This document shows positions 1 to 7,062 of a DNA stretch of 64,000 nt, piece by piece. The position numbers and the translations under genes were made by a program. This stretch comes from Microbacterium sp. USTB-Y (GTDB lineage: Bacteria; Actinomycetota; Actinomycetes; Actinomycetales; Microbacteriaceae), in NCBI RefSeq assembly GCF_023703415.1, contig NZ_JAGMTU010000001.1:124001-188000 (forward strand). Reading direction: 5' to 3'. Below the pieces are notes generated by a model. The model was given only the letters and a program-made list of their open reading frames with translations, was not told where the DNA came from and did no database searches. How positions within the stretch are numbered: position 1 is the first letter of the stretch; each line of letters opens with the position of its first letter.

Positions 1-61
1 GCGCCGCCTCGTCGAGCCGTTCTGGGCCGATCGCGACATCGTCGACCCCGAAGGCCCCTGA
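1..61 (+). CDS. 3' end of an unidentified gene
   Basis: An open frame enters from the left edge and ends at a TGA at 59-61. The 19 visible residues contain a hydrophobic/aromatic patch (LVEPFW) followed by an acidic tail. This is too short to assign a family. It lies 52 nt upstream of the first esterase on the same strand and may belong to the same operon. Confidence 0.5.
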   Translation, partial: RRLVEPFWADRDIVDPEGP

Positions 62-113
62 CGTCGCCCTCGCTCGGCCAGAACCTTCCGCACAACCTGA
101 AAGGCATCCCCGC

Positions 114-1106
114 ATGACCGTCACCGCCGCCGGCTACCCGACCGTGACCCCCGTCCCGTTCGACCCCGAGGTGCAGATCGTGCTCGACGCGATCGCGCAG
201 AACCCGCAGCCCGCGCTCACCCGGGACACGCTCCCCCGCGAGGGCACGGACGCGATGTTCCCCGACAACGACACGGTGATCGCCGGGCGCGCGATCGACT
301 GGGAGGACCGCGTGATCCCCGGTCCGGCGGGAGCGCCCGGCATCGAGGTCACGATCTTCCGTCCGCGCGGCACGGCCGGATCCGCCCGTCCCGGGTTCGT
401 CAACATCCACGGCGGCGGACAGATCGTCGGGCACCGCAGCTGGGAGACCGGCCGCGTGGTCGACATCGTCGAGGAGCACGGCGTGGTCGCGGTCAACGTC
501 GAGTACCGGCTCGCGCCGGAGCACCCCTCCCCGGCCGGGCTCGAGGACTGTTACGCGGCGCTGCTCTGGCTGCACGCCCACGCCGCCGAGCTCGGCGTCG
601 ACGCCGACCGGATCATCGTCGGCGGCGGCAGCGCGGGCGGCTGCCTCGCCGCCGGGGTGGCGCTGCTCGCCCGGGACCGGCAGGGACCCGCGCTGGCCGG
701 CCAGCTGCTGCTCTGCCCCATGCTCGACAACACGAACACCACGGTGTCGAGCCTGCAGTATGACGGCATCGGCACGTGGCAGCGGGAGGCGAACCTGCTC
801 GCCTGGTCGTGCCTGCTCGGCGACGACCTGGCGTTCAGCCCCGATGCCTCCGGCTACGCCGCGCCGGCCCATGCCGCCGACCTCTCGCGCCTCGCCCCGG
901 CGTTCATCGAGGTCGGCGAGGCCGAGATGTTCCGCGACGAGGACACCCAGTACGCTCTGCGGATCTGGGCCACGGGCGGACAGGCCGAGCTGCACGTCTG
1001 GGGCGGCGGCGCGCACGGCTTCGACATGTACATGCCCGATGCCGAGATCTCCCGGGCGGCGCTGGCCGCGCGGGCCAGCTGGCTGCGCCGGATCTGGGGC
1101 GCCTGA
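114..1106 (+). CDS. alpha/beta hydrolase, HSL-type esterase
   Basis: A 330-aa carboxylic-ester hydrolase of the hormone-sensitive-lipase group, probably cytoplasmic because no signal peptide is seen. The oxyanion-hole motif HGGG is at about residues 99-102. The nucleophile Ser173 sits in GGGSAGG, with acidic residues after FIEVGEAE (about 275-277) and His301 in GGGAHGF, so the catalytic triad looks complete. The gene overlaps its downstream paralogue by one base (TGATG) and the two proteins share most motifs, which indicates a tandem duplication. Family knowledge suggests short-chain acyl or aryl esters; the real substrate cannot be read from sequence. Confidence 0.85.
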   Translation: MTVTAAGYPTVTPVPFDPEVQIVLDAIAQNPQPALTRDTLPREGTDAMFPDNDTVIAGRAIDWEDRVIPGPAGAPGIEVTIFRPRGTAGSARPGFVNIHGGGQIVGHRSWETGRVVDIVEEHGVVAVNVEYRLAPEHPSPAGLEDCYAALLWLHAHAAELGVDADRIIVGGGSAGGCLAAGVALLARDRQGPALAGQLLLCPMLDNTNTTVSSLQYDGIGTWQREANLLAWSCLLGDDLAFSPDASGYAAPAHAADLSRLAPAFIEVGEAEMFRDEDTQYALRIWATGGQAELHVWGGGAHGFDMYMPDAEISRAALAARASWLRRIWGA

Positions 1107-2110
1107 TGGCCGCGAACGAGACCGCGATCGGATCCGTCGCGCCCGTGCCCTACGACCCCGAGCTCGTCGACGGGCTCGCGGCGTTCCTCGACCTCGTCGA
1201 GATCATCCCGCTGCGCGCCGACACGATCCTCGCCAACCGCGCGCACTTCGCGACGATCATCCCCCCGATGGCGGCGCAGGCCGAGGGCAGGGCCGTGACC
1301 TTCGAGGACCGCACGATCCCCGGTCCCGCCGGCGCCCCCGCCGTCGAGATCACGATCGTGCGCCCCGCGGCCCCCGCTGCGGATCCGGCCCCCGCGGTGC
1401 TGTCGATCCACGGCGGCGGCATGGTGCTCGGCACCCGCTTCTTCGGCACGCCCGAGCTCATCGACCTCGCCGAGCGGCACGGCGTGGTGGGCGTGGCGGT
1501 GGAGTACCGCCTCGCCCCGGAGCATCCGGGTCCCGCCCAGGCGGAGGACTGCTACGCGGCGCTCCTGTGGATGGCCGCGCACGCCGACGAGCTCGGGATC
1601 GACCCCGAGCGCATCATCGCCTCGGGGCAGAGCGCGGGCGGCGGCCTCTCCGCCGCGGTGGCCCTGCTCGCGCGCGACCGCCAGGGCCCGCGGCTCGCCG
1701 GCCAGCTGCTCGGCTGCCCGATGCTCGACGACCGCAACGAGACCGTCTCCGCGCGGCAGTACGACGGCATCGGCGCCTGGGACCGCAACAACAACGACAC
1801 CGCCTGGACCGCGATCGCGGGCGACGACCGTTTCACCGACCGGGTGTCGCCGTACACGGCGCCGGCCCGCGCGACCGACCTCGCGGACCTCCCCCCGGCG
1901 TACATCGAGGTAGGGGCCGCGGAGACGTTCCGCGACGAGGCCGTCGACTACGCGTCCCGGATCTGGGCCACCGGCGGACAGGCCGAACTGCACGTCTGGG
2001 CCGGCGGATACCACGGCTTCCACGGCTTCTCCCCCGATGCCGTGGTCTCGGTCGCCGCGAACGCCGCGCGGGAGAGCTGGCTGCGCCGCGTGCTGCGGCT
2101 CGACGGATGA
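1106..2110 (+). CDS. alpha/beta hydrolase, HSL-type esterase (paralogue)
   Basis: A 334-aa paralogue of the preceding esterase. HGGG lies at 102-105, the nucleophile is Ser176 in SGQSAGGG, and an AGGYHGF motif near the C-terminus carries the histidine. The start was set at the ATG in TGATG, because the open frame upstream of it lies inside the first esterase gene. The gene overlaps the following exporter gene by 4 bp (ATGA), so all three genes are probably translated from one mRNA. The nucleophile context differs from the first copy (GQSAGG against GGSAGG), and the divergent N-terminal 60 residues, which cap the active site in this family, suggest different substrate preference. Confidence 0.85.
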   Translation: MAANETAIGSVAPVPYDPELVDGLAAFLDLVEIIPLRADTILANRAHFATIIPPMAAQAEGRAVTFEDRTIPGPAGAPAVEITIVRPAAPAADPAPAVLSIHGGGMVLGTRFFGTPELIDLAERHGVVGVAVEYRLAPEHPGPAQAEDCYAALLWMAAHADELGIDPERIIASGQSAGGGLSAAVALLARDRQGPRLAGQLLGCPMLDDRNETVSARQYDGIGAWDRNNNDTAWTAIAGDDRFTDRVSPYTAPARATDLADLPPAYIEVGAAETFRDEAVDYASRIWATGGQAELHVWAGGYHGFHGFSPDAVVSVAANAARESWLRRVLRLDG

Positions 2111-3309
2111 GCGGTGTGCAGGCGCGCCCGCGCATGGGCACGCTGCGGGCGATGCTCGTGCTCGGCATGCTGGAGGCGTTCGGCCCGCTGTCGATGGATC
2201 TGTACCTGCCGCAGCTGCCCCAGCTCTCCGCCGCGCTCGGCACGAGCGACGCCCTCGCCCAGGCCACGATGTCGGCATGCATGATCGGGCTCGGGCTCGG
2301 CCAGCTCGCCGCCGGGCCGCTCAGCGACCGGTTCGGGCGCCGTCGTCCGCTCCTCGTGGGCGTCGCGGCCTTCGCCGTGCTGTCGCTGATGTGCGCGCTC
2401 GCCCCGAACATCGAGGTGCTGCTCGTCGCGCGGTTCCTCCAGGGGCTGGCCGGATCCGCGGGCATCGTCATCTGCCTCGCGATCGCCCGCGACCAGTTCG
2501 ACGGCGCCGAGCTCAGCCGCATGCTGTCCCTGCTGTTCCTCGTCTCCGGATCCGCTCCGGTGATCGCCCCCGTGGTCGGCGGCCAGCTGGCCAGGATCAT
2601 GGACTGGCGGGGCATCTTCGGCGTGCTCGCGGCCATCGGGGTGGCCCTGCTGCTCGTGGTCGTGTTCGCCCTGCCGGAGACCCTGGACCGCGCCGACCGC
2701 CATCCGGGAGGGCTCCGCACGCTGCGGTCGCACACGGGCGCCGTGCTCAGGGACCGGCTGTTCGTCGCCGTGCTGTGCGCCGGGGCAGGCGGCGGCGTCG
2801 CCTTCTTCACCTACCTGTCGCTGTCGTCGTTCGTGCTCCAGGACGAGTTCGGCCTGGATCCGCAGGGCTTCAGCCTCGCCTTCGCGCTGGGGGCGCTCGC
2901 GAACATCGCCGGCACCCAGCTCAGCCGGCTGATCGTGCGGCGCTCGAGCCCGCTGCGCGTCTACCTGGCCGGGACCACGACGACGGCGATCGCGACCGTC
3001 GTGCTCGCCGTCGTCGCCCTGCTCGGCATCGGGGTGTGGGGCTTCGCCGCAGCGCTCGTGGGGTTCATGCTGTGCGTCGGGCTCGGCGGGCCGAACTCGT
3101 CGACGCTGGCGCTCGCGCACCACGGCGCCCGGGCCGGCACCGCGTCCGCCCTGCTCGGGATGTCGACGTTCCTCGTCGGCCCGCTGCTGTCGCCGCTCGC
3201 CGTGATGGTCGGCGGGGCGAACGCGGTCACGATGGGCGTGACGATGGCCTCGGCCGCCCTCGTCGCAGCTGCCATCGCCTGGTTCGCCGTACGCCCGGCC
3301 GCCGGCTGA
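2107..3309 (+). CDS. Bcr/CflA-family MFS exporter
   Basis: A 400-aa integral membrane protein with about 12 hydrophobic segments. The N-terminal stretch EAFGPLSMDLYLPQLP is the hallmark of the Bcr/CflA drug:proton antiporter group, followed by the MFS motif-A loop GPLSDRFGRRRPLL near residues 72-85. It starts inside the last codons of the esterase gene (ATGA overlap), so it is co-translated with the two hydrolases. Members export sulfonamides, bicyclomycin or small metabolites. Coupling to esterases suggests removal of a toxic ester or its hydrolysis product, which is inference. Confidence 0.85.
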   Translation: MSGVQARPRMGTLRAMLVLGMLEAFGPLSMDLYLPQLPQLSAALGTSDALAQATMSACMIGLGLGQLAAGPLSDRFGRRRPLLVGVAAFAVLSLMCALAPNIEVLLVARFLQGLAGSAGIVICLAIARDQFDGAELSRMLSLLFLVSGSAPVIAPVVGGQLARIMDWRGIFGVLAAIGVALLLVVVFALPETLDRADRHPGGLRTLRSHTGAVLRDRLFVAVLCAGAGGGVAFFTYLSLSSFVLQDEFGLDPQGFSLAFALGALANIAGTQLSRLIVRRSSPLRVYLAGTTTTAIATVVLAVVALLGIGVWGFAAALVGFMLCVGLGGPNSSTLALAHHGARAGTASALLGMSTFLVGPLLSPLAVMVGGANAVTMGVTMASAALVAAAIAWFAVRPAAG

Positions 3310-3337
3310 GCCGCGCGCACCGGCGCTGCTCCGCACT

Positions 3338-3398
3338 GCTCCCGTCGCAGAAGTCGTCGCTCTCCGTCATCCGGAACGACATCTTCTGCGACGGGAGC
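3338..3398. terminator. inverted repeat between convergent genes
   Basis: A 16-bp perfect inverted repeat (gctcccgtcgcagaag at 3338-3353 against its complement at 3383-3398), extended inward by further partial pairing, lies between the convergent exporter and murQ genes. It probably works as a bidirectional terminator. No U-tract follows, as is common for actinobacterial terminators. Confidence 0.6.
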
Positions 3399-3435
3399 GG
3401 ATCCGGCCGCGCCACGCACCCGTCGCGGGGCGACC

Positions 3436-4398
3436 TCAGGACAGCGCGGCGATCGCGTCGCGGAGCACTCCGTCGGCGCCGGCGAGCGCCGGGGCCGCGG
3501 CCTCGGCGGAGGCGCCGGTGAAGAGCATGAGCAGGGCGAGCTTGACCGATCCGCCCGCCTCGGCGAGCGCACGCACGGCGTCGCCCTGGGCGGCGCCGGT
3601 GAGCTGGATGAGCGTGCGCACCGACCGCGCGCGGAGCTTCTCGTTCGTCGCCTGCAGATCGACCATGACGCCGCGATAGGTCTTGCCGAGGCGGATCATC
3701 GACAGGGTCGAGAGCATGTTCACGACGAGCTTCTGCGCCGTGCCGGCCTTGAGCCGGGTGGATCCGGTCACGAACTCCGGCCCGACGACGACCTCGATCG
3801 GCACATCGGCGGCGGCGCCGATGGCGGATCCGGCGTTGGCGGCGATCGCGACGGTCAGCGCGCCGACCTCGCGCGCATAGGCGAGTCCGCCGAGCACATA
3901 GGGGGTGCGCCCCGAGGCGGAGATCCCGACGACCGTGTCGTTCTCGCCCAGTCCGAGCGCGCGCAGCGACTCGGCGGCGGCGCGGTCGTCGTCCTCCGCG
4001 TCCTCCACGGCGCTGCGGATCGCGCCCTCCCCGCCGGCGATGAGGCCGACGACCATGCCCGGATCCGTGCCGAAGGTGGGCGGGCACTCCGAGGCGTCGA
4101 GGACCCCGACCCGCCCTGCGGTGCCCGCGCCGATGTACACCAGGCGACCCCCGCGGCGGAAGCGCTCGGTGATGCCGTCGACGGCCTCGGCGATGCGGTC
4201 CGCCTGCGCGGCGACCGCCTCCGGAACGCGCCGGTCCTCGGCGTTCATCGCGCGCACGAGCTCGGGCGTCGACAGCAGGTCGAGGTCGCCCCGCGCGGTG
4301 TCGGCCTGCTCGGTCGACAGATGGGACAGTTCGCCGATCAGCGCGGCGAGACGCGCGTCGTCGTTCGGGTTCTCTCCCGGCTTGCTCTCATCCGACAC
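3436..4398 (-). CDS. murQ: N-acetylmuramic acid 6-phosphate etherase
   Basis: A 320-aa SIS-domain lyase that cleaves the D-lactyl ether of MurNAc-6-phosphate to give GlcNAc-6-phosphate and lactate, in cytoplasmic cell-wall recycling. Diagnostic segments are YIGAGTAGRVGVLDASECPP (about 88-107, with the active-site Glu104), the SISASGRTPYV-type sugar-phosphate loop, and TGSTRLKAGTAQKL. The C-terminal part follows the usual MurQ helical domain and the length is close to normal. The gene overlaps the upstream kinase by 11 bp, so MurNAc phosphorylation and ether cleavage are probably coupled in expression. Confidence 0.95.
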   Translation of the reverse strand: MSDESKPGENPNDDARLAALIGELSHLSTEQADTARGDLDLLSTPELVRAMNAEDRRVPEAVAAQADRIAEAVDGITERFRRGGRLVYIGAGTAGRVGVLDASECPPTFGTDPGMVVGLIAGGEGAIRSAVEDAEDDDRAAAESLRALGLGENDTVVGISASGRTPYVLGGLAYAREVGALTVAIAANAGSAIGAAADVPIEVVVGPEFVTGSTRLKAGTAQKLVVNMLSTLSMIRLGKTYRGVMVDLQATNEKLRARSVRTLIQLTGAAQGDAVRALAEAGGSVKLALLMLFTGASAEAAAPALAGADGVLRDAIAALS

Positions 4399-5281
4399 GG
4401 TGCACGAACCTTTCGTGAAGAGGGGCGCGCCCCTCGGCGATCATGGCGGCGCCGTCCAGAGCATCGCCTCGGGCGGGAAGGGTCTCGAGTCCGCGCGCGC
4501 CGAGGGCCGACGTCACCGCGGCACGGAAGCCGTCGTGCGAGGTCAGCCCGCCGTGCAGGGCGACCACGGAGGATCCCCCGGACGCGGCGAGCGCGGTCTC
4601 GGTCAGCAGGCGGGCTGCCTCGTCGCGGATCGCCTGCGCGGCGGCGTCGCCCTGATCGGCGGCGTCGAGCACCGCCGGGGCGAAGGTGGCCAGCAGCCGG
4701 GCCGGTGCGGCGGCCCCGCCCACCCAGGCGATCGGGGAGGCGCCGTCTCCGATGAGCAGGGTCAGCACATCGGTCAGCACGGTCGCCGGCCCCAGCCCGT
4801 CGCGGGCGCGGAGCACGGCACGTACGCCCTCGCGGCCGAGCCAGGATCCGCTGCCGAGGTCGCCCAGGTCGGGACCCCAGCCGTCCACCATGCGGTGCGC
4901 GTCCGCGGTGATGCCCAGGGCGACGGCGCCCGTGCCGGCGATGAGCAGCACGCCCGCCTCGCCGTCGAGCGCGCCGGCGTGCGCGGTGACCACGTCGGAG
5001 GTGACGGCGCACGGGGCGCCGCGGTCATCCGCGAGCGCGCCGGCGAGGGCCTCGGCCTCCGCGATCGCGTACATCGCGCCGGCCGCGCCGACGCCGATCC
5101 GCTCCGGACGCGCATCGGCCAGCAGCGGCAGGATCGATGCCAAGGCGAGGGCGACGCCGTCGCGCGCGGCGAGTCCGGGGGCTCCCCCGCCTTCGCGGTG
5201 CGTCCGGGTGCCGTCGATCGAGAGCCGGGCCCGGCACTTCGATTTGCCGAGGTCGATCGCGGCGGTGCCGGAAAAGGTCAT
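4388..5281 (-). CDS. BadF/BadG-type amino-sugar kinase, MurK-like
   Basis: A 297-aa member of the BadF/BadG/BcrA/BcrD ATPase superfamily (ASKHA fold). It has the N-terminal phosphate-1 loop AIDLGKSKCRARL and the central phosphate-2/adenosine motif AGTGAVALGI. It overlaps murQ, and kinases of this superfamily next to murQ (MurK of clostridia) phosphorylate MurNAc and GlcNAc at C6. That makes it the likely supplier of the MurQ substrate, although an N-acetylglucosamine-only kinase is possible. A -10 element (TACATT, 5294-5289) lies 7 nt before the ATG, so the mRNA is probably leaderless. Confidence 0.8.
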   Translation of the reverse strand: MTFSGTAAIDLGKSKCRARLSIDGTRTHREGGGAPGLAARDGVALALASILPLLADARPERIGVGAAGAMYAIAEAEALAGALADDRGAPCAVTSDVVTAHAGALDGEAGVLLIAGTGAVALGITADAHRMVDGWGPDLGDLGSGSWLGREGVRAVLRARDGLGPATVLTDVLTLLIGDGASPIAWVGGAAAPARLLATFAPAVLDAADQGDAAAQAIRDEAARLLTETALAASGGSSVVALHGGLTSHDGFRAAVTSALGARGLETLPARGDALDGAAMIAEGRAPLHERFVHRVG

Positions 5282-5288
5282 GCACCAG

Positions 5289-5294
5289 AATGTA
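5289..5294 (-). promoter_or_regulatory. -10 element of murK-murQ (leaderless)
   Basis: TACATT on the minus strand ends 7 nt before the ATG at 5281, so transcription would begin at or next to the start codon. No Shine-Dalgarno sequence fits in that space. Confidence 0.5.
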
Positions 5295-5341
5295 CGGGAT
5301 CCGAACGATACCCGGAAAGCCCGACCGGCGCGCCCCGCCGA

Positions 5342-5986
5342 TCAGGGCGCCAGGACCATCACCGCCATCACGACGAGCGAGACCGCCATCGCCGCACCCT
5401 CCGCCTCGAGCAGGATCCGCCCACGCGGCACTCCGCGGAGCCGCACCAGGGCGCTCCCCACCGCGACGCCCTCCGAGGCGGCGCTTCCCGAGACGGGGCT
5501 CCCCGCGAGGGGGCTCCCGACGTCGCCACGGTGGCGCACCCGGGCGAGGACCATCAGCCCCAGCAGCGCCGCGACGCCGATCGCCGCCGCCACGGACATC
5601 GGCACGACCGCGCCGTGCCCCGCATGGCCGAAGCCGGCGGGTGCGGGATCCGGCGCCCCGGATCGCGCACCGAGCATCGCGAGCGCGCACACCGCCATCA
5701 CGACGCAGCCGAGCGCGCGGTGGAAGCAGGCGTCGGCGTGCGGGCGTCCGCGCGTGCCGACGACGCCGAGCATGGCCGATGCGATCCCCGCGACCGCGAT
5801 CAGCAGGAGAACACGGGCGTCGCCCTCGCCGGCGCAGAGGGCGATCATCCCGAGCGCCATCACCACCGCGCTCTGCCGCGCCTGCCAGGGCACCGCGCGG
5901 GGCATCACCCCGCCCGCCGCGAGACAGCAGGCGGCGGCCGTGATCGCGGATCCGATCATCAGCAGCAACACCGCCGCATGGAGCAT
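5342..5986 (-). CDS. predicted membrane protein, DUF5134-like
   Basis: A 214-aa hydrophobic protein with about six membrane segments. A polar loop containing FGHAGHGAVVPMS separates the last two groups, and a Ser/Gly-rich cytoplasmic stretch (about residues 160-185) precedes the last helix. The M/H-rich loops resemble small actinobacterial membrane proteins such as DUF5134, but this is a weak resemblance and no function can be assigned. The ATG at 5986 was chosen because the open frame upstream of it runs through the TetR operator. It is divergent from the TetR gene and shares its operator region, so it is likely co-controlled with the amine oxidase. The His/Met-rich loops could suggest metal handling for a copper enzyme; that is speculation. 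Confidence 0.55.
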   Translation of the reverse strand: MLHAAVLLLMIGSAITAAACCLAAGGVMPRAVPWQARQSAVVMALGMIALCAGEGDARVLLLIAVAGIASAMLGVVGTRGRPHADACFHRALGCVVMAVCALAMLGARSGAPDPAPAGFGHAGHGAVVPMSVAAAIGVAALLGLMVLARVRHRGDVGSPLAGSPVSGSAASEGVAVGSALVRLRGVPRGRILLEAEGAAMAVSLVVMAVMVLAP

Positions 5987-5999
5987 GCCCACAGTGTTC

Positions 6000-6015
6000 T
6001 TGATCACTCGCTCAA
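6000..6015. promoter_or_regulatory. TetR operator 1
   Basis: TTGATCACTCGCTCAA is an imperfect palindrome with TTGA/TCAA ends, between the divergent membrane-protein and TetR genes. It matches 14 of 16 bases of a second site in front of the amine oxidase at 7027-7042. It sits between a plausible -35 (TTGTTT) and -10 (AACACT) of the minus-strand gene. Confidence 0.75.
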
Positions 6016-6103
6016 AAACAATACCCCGGGGAGGAACCGTATCGTCGCGCACGACCCGGCCCCGCGCGGGAGCGGATCCGCCGCACCCCGCCCCGGACTG
6101 GGC

Positions 6104-6109
6104 CAGGAT
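6104..6109 (+). promoter_or_regulatory. -10 element of tetR (leaderless)
   Basis: CAGGAT lies 6 nt before the ATG at 6116, which fits leaderless transcription. Other regulators in the window show the same spacing. Confidence 0.4.
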
Positions 6110-6115
6110 GGACGC

Positions 6116-6700
6116 ATGCCCAGAGTCGTCGACCACGACGCGCGCCGGCGCGACATCGCCGCTGCGCTCCTCGCCGTCGCCGCGCGGGACGGCCACGACG
6201 GGGTGAGCTCCCGCGCCGTGGCGCGCGAGCTGGGCGTCGCCGTCGGATCCCTGTGGCACTACTTCGACGGCTTCGACGAGGTGATCCGCGCCGCGGCCGC
6301 CGAGGTCACCCGCCGCACCGAGGACCGGATCCGCGCCGCGACCGAGGGCCTGCGCGGGCTCGCGCGACTGGACGCGATCATGCGCGAGGTGCTGCCGGTC
6401 GACGCGGTGACCCGCACCGAGGCGCACGTCGTCGTGGGGTTCTGGGGACGCCTCGCCTCGCTCGCCCCCGCCGCGGACGCCTCGATGGCGACCATCCCGC
6501 TCTGGCGCACCGAGACCGCCGAGGCGCTCGAGGAGGCGGTCGCCGACGGCGAGCTGCGCAGGGACACCCCGCTCGACGACGTGCTCGCGCTCCTCCGTGC
6601 GATCACCTACGGGCAGCAGATCGTCGAGGTCGCCGAGCCGGCCGACCCCGCCGCGCACCTGCGCGTGCTCGCGGCGATCCTGTCCCCCTGGCGCGCCTGA
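6116..6700 (+). CDS. TetR-family regulator of the amine oxidase region
   Basis: A 194-aa TetR-type repressor. The N-terminal helix-turn-helix covers about residues 10-55, with VSSRAVARELGVAVGSLWHY as the recognition segment, followed by an all-helical ligand domain. It lies between a divergent membrane-protein gene and the downstream copper amine oxidase. Near-identical palindromes occur in both flanking regions, so it most likely represses itself, the membrane protein and the oxidase, and is released by an amine or aldehyde (inference). The ATG at 6116 was chosen because the reading frame to its left runs back through unrelated antisense sequence and a -10 element lies 6 nt upstream. Confidence 0.85.
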   Translation: MPRVVDHDARRRDIAAALLAVAARDGHDGVSSRAVARELGVAVGSLWHYFDGFDEVIRAAAAEVTRRTEDRIRAATEGLRGLARLDAIMREVLPVDAVTRTEAHVVVGFWGRLASLAPAADASMATIPLWRTETAEALEEAVADGELRRDTPLDDVLALLRAITYGQQIVEVAEPADPAAHLRVLAAILSPWRA

Positions 6701-6811
6701 CCCCGGCGCCCCGGCCGGCGACCGGCGACCGGCGCCCCCGGCCGGTGACGGCGACGCGACCGGTGACCGCGACTCAAGCCGGCACTCCCTCCGCCCCGAG
6801 CCAGACGTGGC

Positions 6812-6913
6812 GCTCGCACAATTCAGGCCAGGCGTCCGCCCGTACGCGCCCCTCCCGCGACATCTCGGCACTGCGCCGCAGCCTCGGCAGACTCCAGCCT
6901 GAGTTGTGCGAGC
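6812..6913. repeat. long-loop inverted repeat in the tetR-amine oxidase gap
   Basis: The 362-nt gap 6701-7062 begins with short GC-rich direct repeats (ccggcgacc/ccggtgac). It then holds a 17-bp inverted repeat with one mismatch: gctcgcacaattcaggc at 6812-6828 against its complement at 6897-6913, enclosing 68 nt. It may terminate tetR transcription or form a structured RNA. No open frame with coding character was seen in the gap. Confidence 0.5.
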
Positions 6914-6980
6914 CGCGCCATCGAGCACAGCCGACAGCCCACGCCCGAGCACAGGGAGCGCCGCCCCGCGGATCCGGCCA

Positions 6981-7010
6981 TTGCGCCCGCACCCTCGCGC
7001 GGCCTATCAT
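6981..7010 (+). promoter_or_regulatory. promoter of the amine oxidase gene
   Basis: TTGCGC (6981-6986), an 18-nt spacer and TATCAT (7005-7010) form a plausible housekeeping promoter. Its start site would fall at about 7017, just upstream of operator 2, so a bound repressor could block elongation. Confidence 0.45.
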
Positions 7011-7026
7011 CGACCCAACCCGTTTC

Positions 7027-7042
7027 TTGAGCAGTCGCTCAA
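7027..7042. promoter_or_regulatory. TetR operator 2
   Basis: TTGAGCAGTCGCTCAA is a palindrome (TTGAGC/GCTCAA arms) ending 20 nt before the amine oxidase ATG. It matches the site at 6000-6015 at 14 of 16 positions. Confidence 0.75.
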
Positions 7043-7062
7043 CTAAACCGCAGAGGTCGACG

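Noticed and set aside
854..2278. Long open frame antisense to the esterase and exporter genes
   Set aside because: It is an Arg/Ala/Gly-rich shadow frame without family motifs, produced by GC-rich third positions of real genes. Many similar antisense frames occur throughout and were omitted.
6701..7062. Riboswitch upstream of the amine oxidase
   Set aside because: Only one long-loop repeat and an operator were found; no known aptamer core could be recognised.
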